18,091 nt of DNA from Lachnospiraceae bacterium (GCA_017463035.1 JAFTPY010000008.1:1-18091), one strand, 5' to 3'. Counted from the first letter of the stretch, positions 1-6,564 are shown. The notes: generated by a model not told the origin, from the sequence alone. A program made the numbers and translations.

Positions 1-291
1 ATCTGCACCGGCCTTTTCAAGTCTTGGCTTCACCGTATCAGCCAGTCCGTCTTCCGCGGTCTGGTAAATAATATGAATCGGTTCCTCACACTTCATTGCC
101 TCGTCAAGTGCCTCTCCTTTTGAGAGTTTTGCCGCAACATTAAGTACAAATGTTGTTTTCCCATCTCCGGGGTCTCCCTGAACGATTGTCAGCTTCCCGT
201 ATGGAATGAACGGATACCATAACCAGGAGACTTCTTCCGATTCAATTTCAGACATGTGAATCAGGTTTAACTCTGTTTTGTTCTCTTCCAT
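1..291 (-). CDS. RecA-like/AAA ATPase of mobile element (N-terminal part)
   Basis: Partial gene: 97 codons from an ATG at 291 run off the left window edge. The start has a good ribosome binding site (GGAGGAAGG, 293-301). The protein begins MEENKTELN and carries a Walker A loop GDPGDGKTT near residues 39-47, preceded by the hydrophobic strand KLTIVQ. A large charged region follows. This arrangement matches the RepA-like/AAA_25 P-loop ATPases often found in integrative elements and phages of Clostridia, where they act in replication or DNA processing. The Walker A loop is seen directly; the family is inferred from the N-terminus only. It is the second gene of a leftward unit led by the small protein at 421-657, opposite the XRE repressor and integrase. 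A helicase loader or a RadA-like protein are alternatives. Confidence 0.75.
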   Translation of the reverse strand, partial: MEENKTELNLIHMSEIESEEVSWLWYPFIPYGKLTIVQGDPGDGKTTFVLNVAAKLSKGEALDEAMKCEEPIHIIYQTAEDGLADTVKPRLEKAGAD

Positions 292-302
292 GTTCCTTCC
301 TC

Positions 303-314
303 CAACAATTGTTG
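303..314. repeat. 12-bp perfect palindrome before the ATPase ribosome binding site
   Basis: CAACAATTGTTG is a perfect palindrome immediately upstream of the ribosome binding site of the ATPase gene. It could be an operator or could influence translation. A function is inferred only from position. Confidence 0.4.
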
Positions 315-322
315 ATTGAACT

Positions 323-375
323 AAGCCGGAAACCTTGGTATACTTTAATTACGATTTATAAGAAGGCTCCGGCTT
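323..375. repeat. 8-bp inverted repeat with 37-bp spacer
   Basis: AAGCCGGA (323-330) is matched in inverted orientation by TCCGGCTT (368-375). It lies in the gap between the small DNA-binding gene and the ATPase gene, next to a second hairpin at 379-410. The pair may be a protein-binding or transfer/replication site of the element, but nothing else in the sequence shows this. Confidence 0.4.
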
Positions 376-378
376 TTG

Positions 379-414
379 ATAGACTTACTTGCGCCAACAG
401 GTAAGTCTATTTTT
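379..414 (+). terminator. Hairpin with T-run on plus strand
   Basis: Arms ATAGACTTAC (379-388) and GTAAGTCTAT (401-410) form a perfect 10-bp stem with a 12-nt loop. A run of five T (410-414) follows on the plus strand, as in an intrinsic terminator. No plus-strand gene lies upstream in the window. On the minus strand it sits just after the stop of the gene at 421-657, without a T-run, so it may instead be an mRNA-end stabiliser or a protein-binding site. Confidence 0.4.
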
Positions 415-420
415 CTGTCC

Positions 421-657
421 TCAGACAGCTTCCGGGCAAAAATAGCCGATTTCTTCCCAGACCTTTCTGTCCGGGCAATAATAGTTGTACTCCTTGGAAT
501 TCCCAACCTTCATTGCATATCCAAACTTAAAAATCCCCTGCTGAAGACCGATTCTTACATACTGGGCATCCTTATGCATAGCCTCTGCAATCTCGCTAAT
601 GGAAACATTTCTACCGGTAAACGGCGGAAGCTCCACATATAACTTCTTTTCGCTCAT
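421..657 (-). CDS. Small DNA-binding, excisionase-like protein
   Basis: 78 residues, starting at an ATG with a strong ribosome binding site (GGGAGGTG). The segment VSISEIAEAMHKDAQYVRIGLQQGIFKFGYAMKV (given here by its ends, residues about 18-51) reads as a helix-turn-helix followed by a strand, the layout of MerR/excisionase-like winged helices: a residue stretch choosing a partner helix, then a G-F-x-F-G-Y turn. Such small proteins are common next to integrases in clostridial elements, where they steer excision or regulate. It is the first gene of the leftward unit and sits behind a strong promoter that overlaps operator-like palindromes, so the XRE repressor probably controls it. The excisionase role is inferred from size, fold impression and place; a plain regulator is possible. 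Confidence 0.7.
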   Translation of the reverse strand: MSEKKLYVELPPFTGRNVSISEIAEAMHKDAQYVRIGLQQGIFKFGYAMKVGNSKEYNYYCPDRKVWEEIGYFCPEAV

Positions 658-681
658 CCTCTCACCTCCCTTGTCAAAATT

Positions 682-698
682 ACGAACTTTTTGTTCGT
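682..698. promoter_or_regulatory. Operator-like palindrome O1
   Basis: ACGAAC and GTTCGT form perfect 6-bp arms around TTTTT, 17 bp in total. It overlaps the expected transcription start of the leftward promoter, a position at which a bound repressor would block transcription. It shares the pattern ACGA-N9-TCG(T) with O2 and O3. The XRE protein encoded alongside is the likely binder (inference). Confidence 0.65.
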
Positions 699-703
699 GT
701 TTT

Positions 704-732
704 ATATTAACACCGTCATTTCATTTTGTCAA
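704..732 (-). promoter_or_regulatory. Leftward promoter of the element (small DNA-binding gene and ATPase)
   Basis: On the minus strand, -35 TTGACA (727-732) and -10 TAATAT (704-709) are separated by exactly 17 bp. It precedes the ribosome binding site of the gene starting at 657. Operator-like palindromes lie on both sides: one over the expected start point (682-698), one just upstream of the -35 (741-757). Confidence 0.8.
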
Positions 733-740
733 CACAAAAT

Positions 741-757
741 ACGAATTATTTTTTCGC
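741..757. promoter_or_regulatory. Operator-like palindrome O2
   Basis: ACGAA...TTCGC over 17 bp, one outer mismatch from the O1 pattern. It lies between the leftward and rightward promoters, and its centre is 20 bp (about two helical turns) from that of O3, which would allow cooperative binding. Confidence 0.55.
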
Positions 758-760
758 ATT

Positions 761-777
761 ACGACTTGACACTTCGT
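761..777. promoter_or_regulatory. Operator-like palindrome O3 over the repressor's own -35
   Basis: ACGAC...TTCGT over 17 bp with one internal mismatch. It covers the -35 box (766-771) of the rightward promoter, suggesting that the XRE protein represses its own gene. Confidence 0.55.
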
Positions 778-795
778 ATTGCCATGTGTTACAAT
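766..795 (+). promoter_or_regulatory. Rightward promoter of the XRE repressor (and integrase)
   Basis: -35 TTGACA (766-771) and -10 TACAAT (790-795) with an 18-bp spacer, about 30 bp before the ATG at 826. The integrase begins 47 bp after the repressor stop without an obvious promoter of its own, so it may be co-transcribed. Confidence 0.75.
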
Positions 796-825
796 TCAAA
801 CAAACGAATAAAGCGAGGTGCCGAT

Positions 826-1359
826 ATGAAGGACAAAACCGAACTGGGAATGAGAATAAGAACCGCAAGAAAAGCAGCACATCTGAGCCAAACAGAGCTG
901 GCTGAGATACTCGGAAAGACCATGCGAACCATTCAAAAATATGAAAGCGGAGAAATCGAACCTTCCATTGCAATAATTAATGAAATTGCCAAAGCTCTGA
1001 ATGTTTCCCCTACCGATATCATCGGATATCAAAAACAGGAAATCCGTTTAGACACACTTTCTGATGTTATGTATGTAATTAACGAACTTAATAAAAAAGC
1101 CGGTCTTCATTTCGATATTGATGTGAAAAGACCACCTCAGCATGAGGAATGGACTTGTTCTCTGCGATTTGACGGAAATAACAAAGCAGCTGAACTGAAT
1201 CAAGACTTATGTCTCTTTTTAGAAAGATATGCAGAGGAGCTTACAGACCACGATAATACACCGGTAGATAAAGCTCACTTTGACCATTGGTTTGAAACAG
1301 AACTGGCATACTACGCAGGAATCAAACTAATGAACAAGACCGATGATACAGGCAAATAG
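826..1359 (+). CDS. XRE-family (Cro/CI-type) transcriptional regulator
   Basis: 177 residues from the ATG at 826, which has an AGCGAGGTG ribosome binding site 6 nt upstream; a longer in-frame reading from a TTG at 691 would run through the promoter and operators and is rejected. Residues about 9-62 form a classical HTH_3 domain: LGMRIRTARKAAHLSQTELA, then the recognition segment TMRTIQKYESGEIEPS, ending LNVSPTDIIGY. The C-terminal about 110 residues are of a type I do not recognise and may serve oligomerisation or signal sensing; no LexA-like Ser/Lys protease motif is evident, so RecA-driven self-cleavage is not suggested. Placed between divergent promoters with three matching 17-bp palindromes, it is the likely switch keeping the mobile element quiet. 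Confidence 0.9.
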   Translation: MKDKTELGMRIRTARKAAHLSQTELAEILGKTMRTIQKYESGEIEPSIAIINEIAKALNVSPTDIIGYQKQEIRLDTLSDVMYVINELNKKAGLHFDIDVKRPPQHEEWTCSLRFDGNNKAAELNQDLCLFLERYAEELTDHDNTPVDKAHFDHWFETELAYYAGIKLMNKTDDTGK

Positions 1360-1406
1360 CCTTCTATCATAAATTAACCTGGGCACTAAAGGAGGATTGA
1401 TATTAT

Positions 1407-2462
1407 TTGAAATTACCGAACGGATATGGAAGTGTTAAAAAACTATCCGGCAACAGACGAAGACCGTATATGGTCAAAATTACAACTGGATGGGAGATTG
1501 ATCCTGTTACAGAAAAGAAAAAGCAAAAGTATGCCGTAATCGGCTATGCCGAAACAAAGAAGGAAGGATTGCAGATGCTTGCGGAATATCATCAGAATCC
1601 CTTCGATGCAAATGCATCCAGGACGACATTCCAAGACATCTATGACTTGTGGTCTAAGGAAAAATATCCTACCATTTCCAAGTCAAATGTGAATGGTTAT
1701 ACCGCATCCTATCGAGCGTGTGGTACACTGTACCATATTCCCTTCCGGGACATTAAGCTTAATGATTTACAAAATGTGATTGATACCTGTGGAAAGAACT
1801 ATCCTACTCTCAGGAAACTGAAAGTGCTCTTCAATCAACTTTATGACTATGCCATAAAGCATGATGTGTGCAACAAGAACTATTCTGAATATGTGGATGT
1901 TGTGAAGCATAAGAGCAAGAATCCGAATAAGAATGAACGTACGAAATTCGAGAAATCAGAAGTCGATAGACTATGGGAACTCAAAGACGATAAGTATTAT
2001 CAAATTATACTGATGCTTATTTATAACGGTTGCCGAATCTCCGAGTTTCTGGATTTAAAGAAGGAAAATGTTCACTTAGAAGAGCGATACTTCGATGTGA
2101 TTGCCAGTAAAACCGAAAACGGAATCCGAAAGGTTCCTATTGCGGATAAGGTTCTTCCGTTTTACAAGGCCTGGTACGAGTCTTCTGATTGTGAATACCT
2201 TCTTCATACGGAGAACAACGAACATTTCCAGTATCGCAACTACAAGGATAGTTACTGGTTTCCTCTCATGGAAGCCCTTGGTATGAAGCATCAGCCGCAC
2301 GATACAAGACACACCTGTATCTCCATGTTGACAGAAGCACATGTAGAACCGACCATGATAAAGAAGATTGTGGGACACTCCGGCGCAATGACATTGACAG
2401 AACGGGTATACACGCATCTCGATATCGAAGTCCTTGTGGCTGAGATAAACAAAATAGGGTGA
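1407..2462 (+). CDS. int: Tyrosine site-specific integrase
   Basis: 351 residues. The start is a TTG at 1407 with GGAGG at 1391-1395; the next upstream in-frame codons lead to a stop, so TTG is the only reasonable choice. The N-terminus (KLPNGYGSVKKLSG) resembles the arm-DNA-binding domain of integrases of clostridial elements. A SAM-like core-binding domain follows (about 72-165). The catalytic domain has the full set: R210 (in NGCRISE), K235, H298-D-T-R301, H324 (VGHSG) and nucleophile Y335 (ERVYTHLD). All are present, so the enzyme should be active. It would recombine the element's attachment site with a chromosomal one. The gene runs towards the 3' end of rpsI, and 11-bp tandem repeats follow its stop. 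Confidence 0.95.
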   Translation: MKLPNGYGSVKKLSGNRRRPYMVKITTGWEIDPVTEKKKQKYAVIGYAETKKEGLQMLAEYHQNPFDANASRTTFQDIYDLWSKEKYPTISKSNVNGYTASYRACGTLYHIPFRDIKLNDLQNVIDTCGKNYPTLRKLKVLFNQLYDYAIKHDVCNKNYSEYVDVVKHKSKNPNKNERTKFEKSEVDRLWELKDDKYYQIILMLIYNGCRISEFLDLKKENVHLEERYFDVIASKTENGIRKVPIADKVLPFYKAWYESSDCEYLLHTENNEHFQYRNYKDSYWFPLMEALGMKHQPHDTRHTCISMLTEAHVEPTMIKKIVGHSGAMTLTERVYTHLDIEVLVAEINKIG

Positions 2463-2473
2463 TAACTTTGTGT

Positions 2474-2507
2474 CCTACGTGTTACCTACTTGTACCCTAC
2501 GAGTTAC
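2474..2507. repeat. Three 11-bp tandem repeats after the integrase
   Basis: CCTACGTGTTA (2474-2484), CCTACTTGTAC (2485-2495) and CCTACGAGTTA (2496-2506) follow each other with an exact 11-bp period. Short direct repeats close to an integrase gene and near the element end are typical arm-type integrase binding sites. That role is inferred; the repeats are seen directly. Confidence 0.65.
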
Positions 2508-2550
2508 TTTTTTCCACTTTTCACAACCATCCATCACATTTCATATACAA

Positions 2551-2582
2551 AGAAAAACCCCAGAAACACTGAGTTTCTGAGG
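2551..2582 (-). terminator. Intrinsic terminator of rplM-rpsI
   Basis: On the minus strand CCTCAGAAAC pairs with GTTTCTGGGG (one G-U pair, 5-nt loop), followed by TTTTTC. It begins 29 bp after the rpsI stop. If the element has inserted at the end of rpsI, this terminator was supplied by the element. Confidence 0.85.
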
Positions 2583-2591
2583 TTTGTAGCT

Positions 2592-2616
2592 TCTTTGATA
2601 ATTCTCTTTGATTATC
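2592..2616. other. Candidate attachment core at the rpsI stop codon
   Basis: TCTTTGATAAT (2592-2602) is repeated with one change as TCTTTGATTAT (2605-2615), and GATAA/TTATC (2597-2601 and 2612-2616) form an inverted pair with a 10-bp spacer. The second copy contains the rpsI stop codon (2612-2614). Tyrosine integrases commonly cross over between short inverted core sites at the 3' end of a conserved gene. Only one end of the element is in the window, so this is a hypothesis. Confidence 0.35.
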
Positions 2617-3004
2617 TCTTGGAGAACTGCGGTGCACGTCTTGCAGCCTTCAAGCCGTACTTCTTTCTTTCCTTCATACGAGGATCTCTGGTTAAGAAGC
2701 CAGCCTTCTTTAATGCCGAACGATAGTCAGCATCTGCCTGCAATAATGCACGGGAAATACCGTGTCTGATTGCACCTGCCTGGCCGGTGAAACCACCGCC
2801 ACGAACAGTTACGATAACATCGAACTTATCAGCGGTCTCGGTTAATGCGAGCGGCTGACGAACGATGAGCTTCAAGGTCTCAAGACCGAAATAGTTGTCG
2901 ATATCTCTCTTATTGATCGTTACCTTGCCGTTACCCGGAACGAGGTATACTCTAGCGATACTGCTCTTTCTTCTACCAGTACCGTAATATCTTGCCTTAG
3001 CCAT
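2612..3004 (-). CDS. rpsI: 30S ribosomal protein S9 (uS9)
   Basis: 130 residues, the usual bacterial length. It opens MAKARYYGTGRRKSSIARV, has the family core VRGGGFTGQAGAIRHGISRAL and ends in the basic tail KAARRAPQFSKR, which reaches the P-site tRNA in the small subunit. It starts 25 bp after rplM with an AAAGGAGG ribosome binding site and forms the classical rplM-rpsI pair. The C-terminal codons are intact next to the integrated element, as expected if integration restores the gene end. Confidence 0.98.
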   Translation of the reverse strand: MAKARYYGTGRRKSSIARVYLVPGNGKVTINKRDIDNYFGLETLKLIVRQPLALTETADKFDVIVTVRGGGFTGQAGAIRHGISRALLQADADYRSALKKAGFLTRDPRMKERKKYGLKAARRAPQFSKR

Positions 3005-3028
3005 TTTTATTTCCTCCTTTCGACCTAA

Positions 3029-3463
3029 TTAAAACTTAATCTCTAATGCTTCCGGCTTCTGTGCAGCATGCGGATGCTCAGCGCCAGCATATACATGTAA
3101 CTTCTCGATCATGGTTCTTCCTAACGGTCCCTTCGGAAGCATACCCTTTACAGCGAGCGTAATAACGTCGGTCGGCTTCTTATCGAGCATTTCCTTTAAG
3201 GTGGTCTCTCTCATTCCACCCGGATAATCGGAATGCTTGTAGTAGATCTTCTGATCCATCTTCTTACCGGTAACCTTAATCTTCTCAGCGTTGATAACGA
3301 TAACGTTGTCTCCGGTGTCAATATGCGGGGTAAAAGTCGGCTTATTCTTACCTCTTAAAATCTTAGCGATTTCAGAAGAAAGACGTCCTAAAGTCTGTCC
3401 CTGTGCATCGATAACATACCACTTTCTCTCGATGGTAGCCGGGCTTGCCATAAAACTCTTCAT
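3029..3463 (-). CDS. rplM: 50S ribosomal protein L13 (uL13)
   Basis: 144 residues, full length for the family. It opens MKSFMASPATIERKWYVIDA and contains the signature stretch GMLPKGPLGRTMIEKLHVYAG near residues 108-128. L13 is an early-assembly protein of the large subunit. AAGGAGG lies 8 nt before the ATG. The gene has its own consensus promoter and a leader of about 85 nt with two competing hairpins, consistent with the L13 autoregulatory leaders known in Firmicutes. Confidence 0.98.
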   Translation of the reverse strand: MKSFMASPATIERKWYVIDAQGQTLGRLSSEIAKILRGKNKPTFTPHIDTGDNVIVINAEKIKVTGKKMDQKIYYKHSDYPGGMRETTLKEMLDKKPTDVITLAVKGMLPKGPLGRTMIEKLHVYAGAEHPHAAQKPEALEIKF

Positions 3464-3550
3464 AGCATTTTCCTCCTTACATTCATCTTCTTGTCATTCT
3501 ATTTCTTCATGGTCAGCTTCCGCTGACGATGCGGAATAACCTTACCAACA
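3464..3550 (-). promoter_or_regulatory. Structured leader of rplM
   Basis: The transcript leader between promoter and ribosome binding site contains two overlapping stems that cannot form together: GTCAGC/GCTGAC with a GGAA tetraloop (3512-3527) and TTCCGC/GCGGAA (3518-3536). Ribosomal protein leaders upstream of rplM are known in low-GC Gram-positives; identity with the described L13 leader family is inferred from position and size. Confidence 0.6.
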
Positions 3551-3556
3551 TTTCGC

Positions 3557-3585
3557 ATTATAGCGGGTGTCTAAAGTAAAGTCAA
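3557..3585 (-). promoter_or_regulatory. Promoter of rplM-rpsI
   Basis: -35 TTGACT (3580-3585), 17-bp spacer, perfect -10 TATAAT (3557-3562) on the minus strand. Confidence 0.9.
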
Positions 3586-3639
3586 GCATTTTTCTAAGGT
3601 TTTTTGAAGAAATTTTAAATTTTCTTAGTTTTCGTTTGC

Positions 3640-3657
3640 AAAAATCATGTTTATGAT
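3640..3657 (-). terminator. Weak terminator-like hairpin
   Basis: On the minus strand ATCAT-AAAC-ATGAT is followed by TTTTTG. It lies in the AT-rich gap between the unknown gene at 3744 and the rplM promoter and could end the truA transcript. The stem is only 5 bp. Nothing else is evident in this gap. Confidence 0.3.
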
Positions 3658-3743
3658 GACTTTTTGTGACCAATATTGATTTTTATAAATTCAACCTCAC
3701 ATATTGTATTCAGGAAACACCTTTAGGCAGACTCCTTTCAACA

Positions 3744-3998
3744 CTATTCGGCTCGAATCAGTATTTCATCACTTCTGAAAAATTCAATAATCCGTTTCCT
3801 AGAAAACGGCCAATTTTCTTCCGCTCCCAAGTCATCCTCAAAAAAACTTATAATTTCCTCACAAGACCACGGTTTAAAACTTGTTATATACTTTTCATAA
3901 TATTCATCCTGAATCTCTTTCCAACACGAATATTCTTTCTTACTAATTAGCATACCGTCTTCCAAATAAACTACAGTTGCTTTCTGCTCTTTCTTCAC
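3744..3998 (-). CDS. Small acidic hypothetical protein
   Basis: 84 residues, not recognised. It starts at a GTG three bases after the truA stop, with GAGGAG overlapping the end of truA, so it is translationally coupled. The product is rich in Glu, Lys and aromatic residues (motif KEYSCWKEIQDEYYEKY, then FFEDDLGAEENWPFSRKRI), with no signal peptide or membrane segment. Its DNA is clearly more AT-rich than that of truA, which fits a gained or fast-evolving gene. The coupling and ribosome binding site support a real gene; the lack of a known family keeps confidence moderate. Confidence 0.6.
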   Translation of the reverse strand: MKKEQKATVVYLEDGMLISKKEYSCWKEIQDEYYEKYITSFKPWSCEEIISFFEDDLGAEENWPFSRKRIIEFFRSDEILIRAE

Positions 3999-4001
3999 AG
4001 A

Positions 4002-4799
4002 CTACCGCTCCTCTTCCGTAAGCACCGCTTCCATTCTATCCGCCCACAGCTTCCCCGGATCCGGAAAATACTCAATACCCACAAGCATCAGTCCTTTTGC
4101 CGGTGCGGTCGGTCCCGCTGCTTCGCGATTCTTTGCTTCTATCATTGTCTTTACATCTTCCGGCTTCTTCAGATGCTCACCGATCTGTAACAGCGTTCCC
4201 GAAATGATACGCACCATATTGTAAAGGAAACCGCTGCCGGACACGCGAATGGTAATCAGATGTCCGTCCTGCTCCACCTCTAAGGAATAGATGGTGCGGA
4301 CATGGTCCGGCACCTGGGCCTTGGTGGAACAAAAGCTGGTAAAGTCATGCTCTCCAAGGAAGTACTGCGCTGCCTCCCGCATAGCTTCCACATCCAAATC
4401 GTGGTATACAAAATGGGTATACCCACGGTTAAACGGCTGTACAAAGTCCGCATTCCAAATCTTATATTCATAGGTCTTTTTACTGTCCCACTTTCGCGGG
4501 TGAAAATCCGGTGCCACCTCGAAGGACTTCTGAATCACAATGTCCTCCGGTAGGCTGTGGTTTAAGGCATAGCAGAGCTTTTCCGCCGGAATCCGGGTCT
4601 CCGTATCAAACACCGCCACATTTCCCATGGCATGAACTCCGGAATCGGTACGGCTGGCACCGATAACCTCAATCTCTTCCTTTAACAGACGGGACAACTC
4701 ACGGTTTAACACTTCTTCCACCGTGATGGCATTTGGCTGAATCTGCCAACCGCAGTATTTTGTTCCGTCATATGCCACAATCAACAGTATACGCCGCAT
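4002..4799 (-). CDS. truA: tRNA pseudouridine(38-40) synthase TruA
   Basis: 265 residues from the ATG at 4799 (AAGGGGAC upstream); an in-frame ATG 36 bp earlier would add 12 residues not typical of the family. The protein begins MRRILLIVAYDGTKYCGWQ, the usual TruA start, and has the catalytic motif GASRTDSGVHA with nucleophile D52. The region KTYEYKIWN and the C-terminal FLYNMVRIISGTLLQIG are also family hallmarks. It isomerises uridines 38-40 in the tRNA anticodon arm. In Firmicutes truA normally follows ecfT directly; here a kinase-like gene and an acetyltransferase lie in between. Confidence 0.96.
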   Translation of the reverse strand: MRRILLIVAYDGTKYCGWQIQPNAITVEEVLNRELSRLLKEEIEVIGASRTDSGVHAMGNVAVFDTETRIPAEKLCYALNHSLPEDIVIQKSFEVAPDFHPRKWDSKKTYEYKIWNADFVQPFNRGYTHFVYHDLDVEAMREAAQYFLGEHDFTSFCSTKAQVPDHVRTIYSLEVEQDGHLITIRVSGSGFLYNMVRIISGTLLQIGEHLKKPEDVKTMIEAKNREAAGPTAPAKGLMLVGIEYFPDPGKLWADRMEAVLTEEER

Positions 4800-4865
4800 G
4801 GTTGTCCCCTTTCTGTATAACGCGTCTTCTTTCAATACAATACTTTCTATGCCGTTCTTCTCAAG

Positions 4866-5483
4866 CTATAACACGCTCGTTTGAAGCAATTTTTTATAAG
4901 ATTCGTCTGTCATATACTTTTCCAATATCGCCATTGCTTCTGTATACTCATTTACCGCAGTTCCGTAGGTATCGGTTTTCGTCATACAAAAGCCGAAATC
5001 ATTGTATAACTTGATTGCCTTATAAGAACACGGTTGGGTATGTAAATATATCTTTTGTCCTGAATTCGACTTTTCAAATATGTTCATTACTTCCGTAACC
5101 AACACTCTGGCATATCCATGATTTGCATAAGCATCCTTTACCGCAAGCCAGTGCAAAACCGGAACGATTTCTTCTCCCTTTGGTTCAAACCATGCGATAC
5201 AGGTGCCGATATAGGCTCCGGTCTTTTTTTCTTTGAGGAAAATACATCGTCGTTCTAACTCTTGTTGCGCTGTTCCAAACCGTTTTGTAAAGTACGAAAC
5301 AATCTCCTCTTCCGTACAGTCCGCAAACTCGCCTGCACCCTTCTGTACCTCTGCCCAACCCGTTTCCATTCCTTGCTTATAAAATTCGATTTCAACACCG
5401 GAATCCGGTTCCGCATATGCAGACTTATCAATCCGGTCACAACGCATGATAATACTTTTATATGCAATAGCTCTATCTATCAT
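4866..5483 (-). CDS. GNAT-family N-acetyltransferase
   Basis: 205 residues. The ATG at 5483 overlaps the end of the upstream kinase-like gene by 11 bp and has GGGAG 7 nt before it, so the two are translationally coupled. Motif A of the acetyl-CoA site is HWLAVKDAYANHGYARVLV (about 111-129), with N-H-G-Y-A at the pyrophosphate loop in place of the classic Q-x-x-G-x-G/A; motif B is KAIKLYNDFGF (155-165). The substrate cannot be told. Pairing with an aminoglycoside-phosphotransferase-like protein suggests joint modification of a small molecule, but both families are broad. Confidence 0.85.
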   Translation of the reverse strand: MIDRAIAYKSIIMRCDRIDKSAYAEPDSGVEIEFYKQGMETGWAEVQKGAGEFADCTEEEIVSYFTKRFGTAQQELERRCIFLKEKKTGAYIGTCIAWFEPKGEEIVPVLHWLAVKDAYANHGYARVLVTEVMNIFEKSNSGQKIYLHTQPCSYKAIKLYNDFGFCMTKTDTYGTAVNEYTEAMAILEKYMTDESYKKLLQTSVL

Positions 5484-6495
5484 TTTTGACTCCCAGCCAT
5501 CTCTTCATCAGTTCCACTTTATCGCAATACGCATATAACGCCCCGATCGTCCCAATTACCTGTTCCTCGCCCATGCGAATCTCTTCTTCCCCGGAAGCTT
5601 CGATTCCCAAGGCACGTTTCACATTGTAATCAAGCCAGCCAAGCATTCCGCTGTAGCTTCCTGCAAACACCGCATTCCACGGGACATTAGCAAGACTCAT
5701 ATATGTTCCGTAAGCGGCTGTAAGCGCATCAAAATAACTGCGCACAAGGCCTCCTGCACCGTCATCTGCCCAATAGTTCAGCACTTCCAAAAACTCCTGA
5801 TACGGATTGATGTAGCCGGCAGCTTCCCAGTCAATGATAAGCGGTTCCGCACCGTTCCACATAACATTCTTCGGGTCCAGGTCTCTGTGGCTGAGTACCT
5901 GCGTTTGCGCTAACGTTTGCTGTGCGTCGCAGGCTGCCCGGTTCCATTTCTTTATATCAAACACAGCCTTTTCATATTGTGCAAGCCAATTGAAACCTTG
6001 ACCGTCCTTGATATTCTGCTTTTCCTGCTCCTTTGCTGTTTGCAAGTAGGTATCCCAAGGAAACTCTTCTGCCTCCACCGCCTCCGGCTCCACTCCGTCA
6101 ACGGTGATGTCCGCCAGGTGCATTCTTCCTAAGATATCACCTATGGCCTCGCAGTGCTTCTCATTAATTTCCCCCGGAAACACAGACCGTCCTTCCACCC
6201 ACGGAAAAACCATGTAAAAGCTTCCGTCCAGCTCATGAATCTGCTTTCCCTGCACTTCCATAGCTGCCACCACCGGAAGGATTCCGGTAAAGGCTACCGC
6301 TATTTTCTCGGAGTTTACGGTATTCCGTAACGCTGTCGGACGTTTCATAATCTCACTATTTAATACCTTCACCGCATATTCACCCTTACTCGTGGTGACA
6401 CGGTACATTTTATGAAGCAACCCGCCTTTTACTTCCAACGGTTCCTTCTGTAGTTCCCCTAAACCAAGACTTTGTACTAACTCACCTATCTCCAT
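5473..6495 (-). CDS. APH/choline-kinase-like phosphotransferase
   Basis: 340 residues, ATG with GGGGAG 7 nt upstream. It has the eukaryotic-kinase-like fold of the APH family: nucleotide-binding strand with K43 (YAVKVLN), catalytic loop LSHRDLDPKNVMW with H203, D205 and N210, and the metal-binding IIDWEAAG (D222). These residues are all present, so it is probably active. The family includes aminoglycoside, choline, homoserine and spore-coat (CotS-like) kinases; the substrate is not evident and antibiotic resistance should not be assumed. It lies 69 bp downstream of ecfT and overlaps the acetyltransferase gene, an insertion in the usual ecfT-truA order. Confidence 0.85.
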   Translation of the reverse strand: MEIGELVQSLGLGELQKEPLEVKGGLLHKMYRVTTSKGEYAVKVLNSEIMKRPTALRNTVNSEKIAVAFTGILPVVAAMEVQGKQIHELDGSFYMVFPWVEGRSVFPGEINEKHCEAIGDILGRMHLADITVDGVEPEAVEAEEFPWDTYLQTAKEQEKQNIKDGQGFNWLAQYEKAVFDIKKWNRAACDAQQTLAQTQVLSHRDLDPKNVMWNGAEPLIIDWEAAGYINPYQEFLEVLNYWADDGAGGLVRSYFDALTAAYGTYMSLANVPWNAVFAGSYSGMLGWLDYNVKRALGIEASGEEEIRMGEEQVIGTIGALYAYCDKVELMKRWLGVKNDR

Positions 6496-6564
6496 ACCTT
6501 TTCTCCCCGCAATACCGCCCCTGTACTGCTACGTAATACCTTCACTTACCGGAATGCGCTTCCT

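Noticed and set aside
691..825. N-terminal extension of the XRE regulator from a TTG start
   Set aside because: It would translate the promoter and operators; the ATG at 826 has a good ribosome binding site and gives a normal HTH start.
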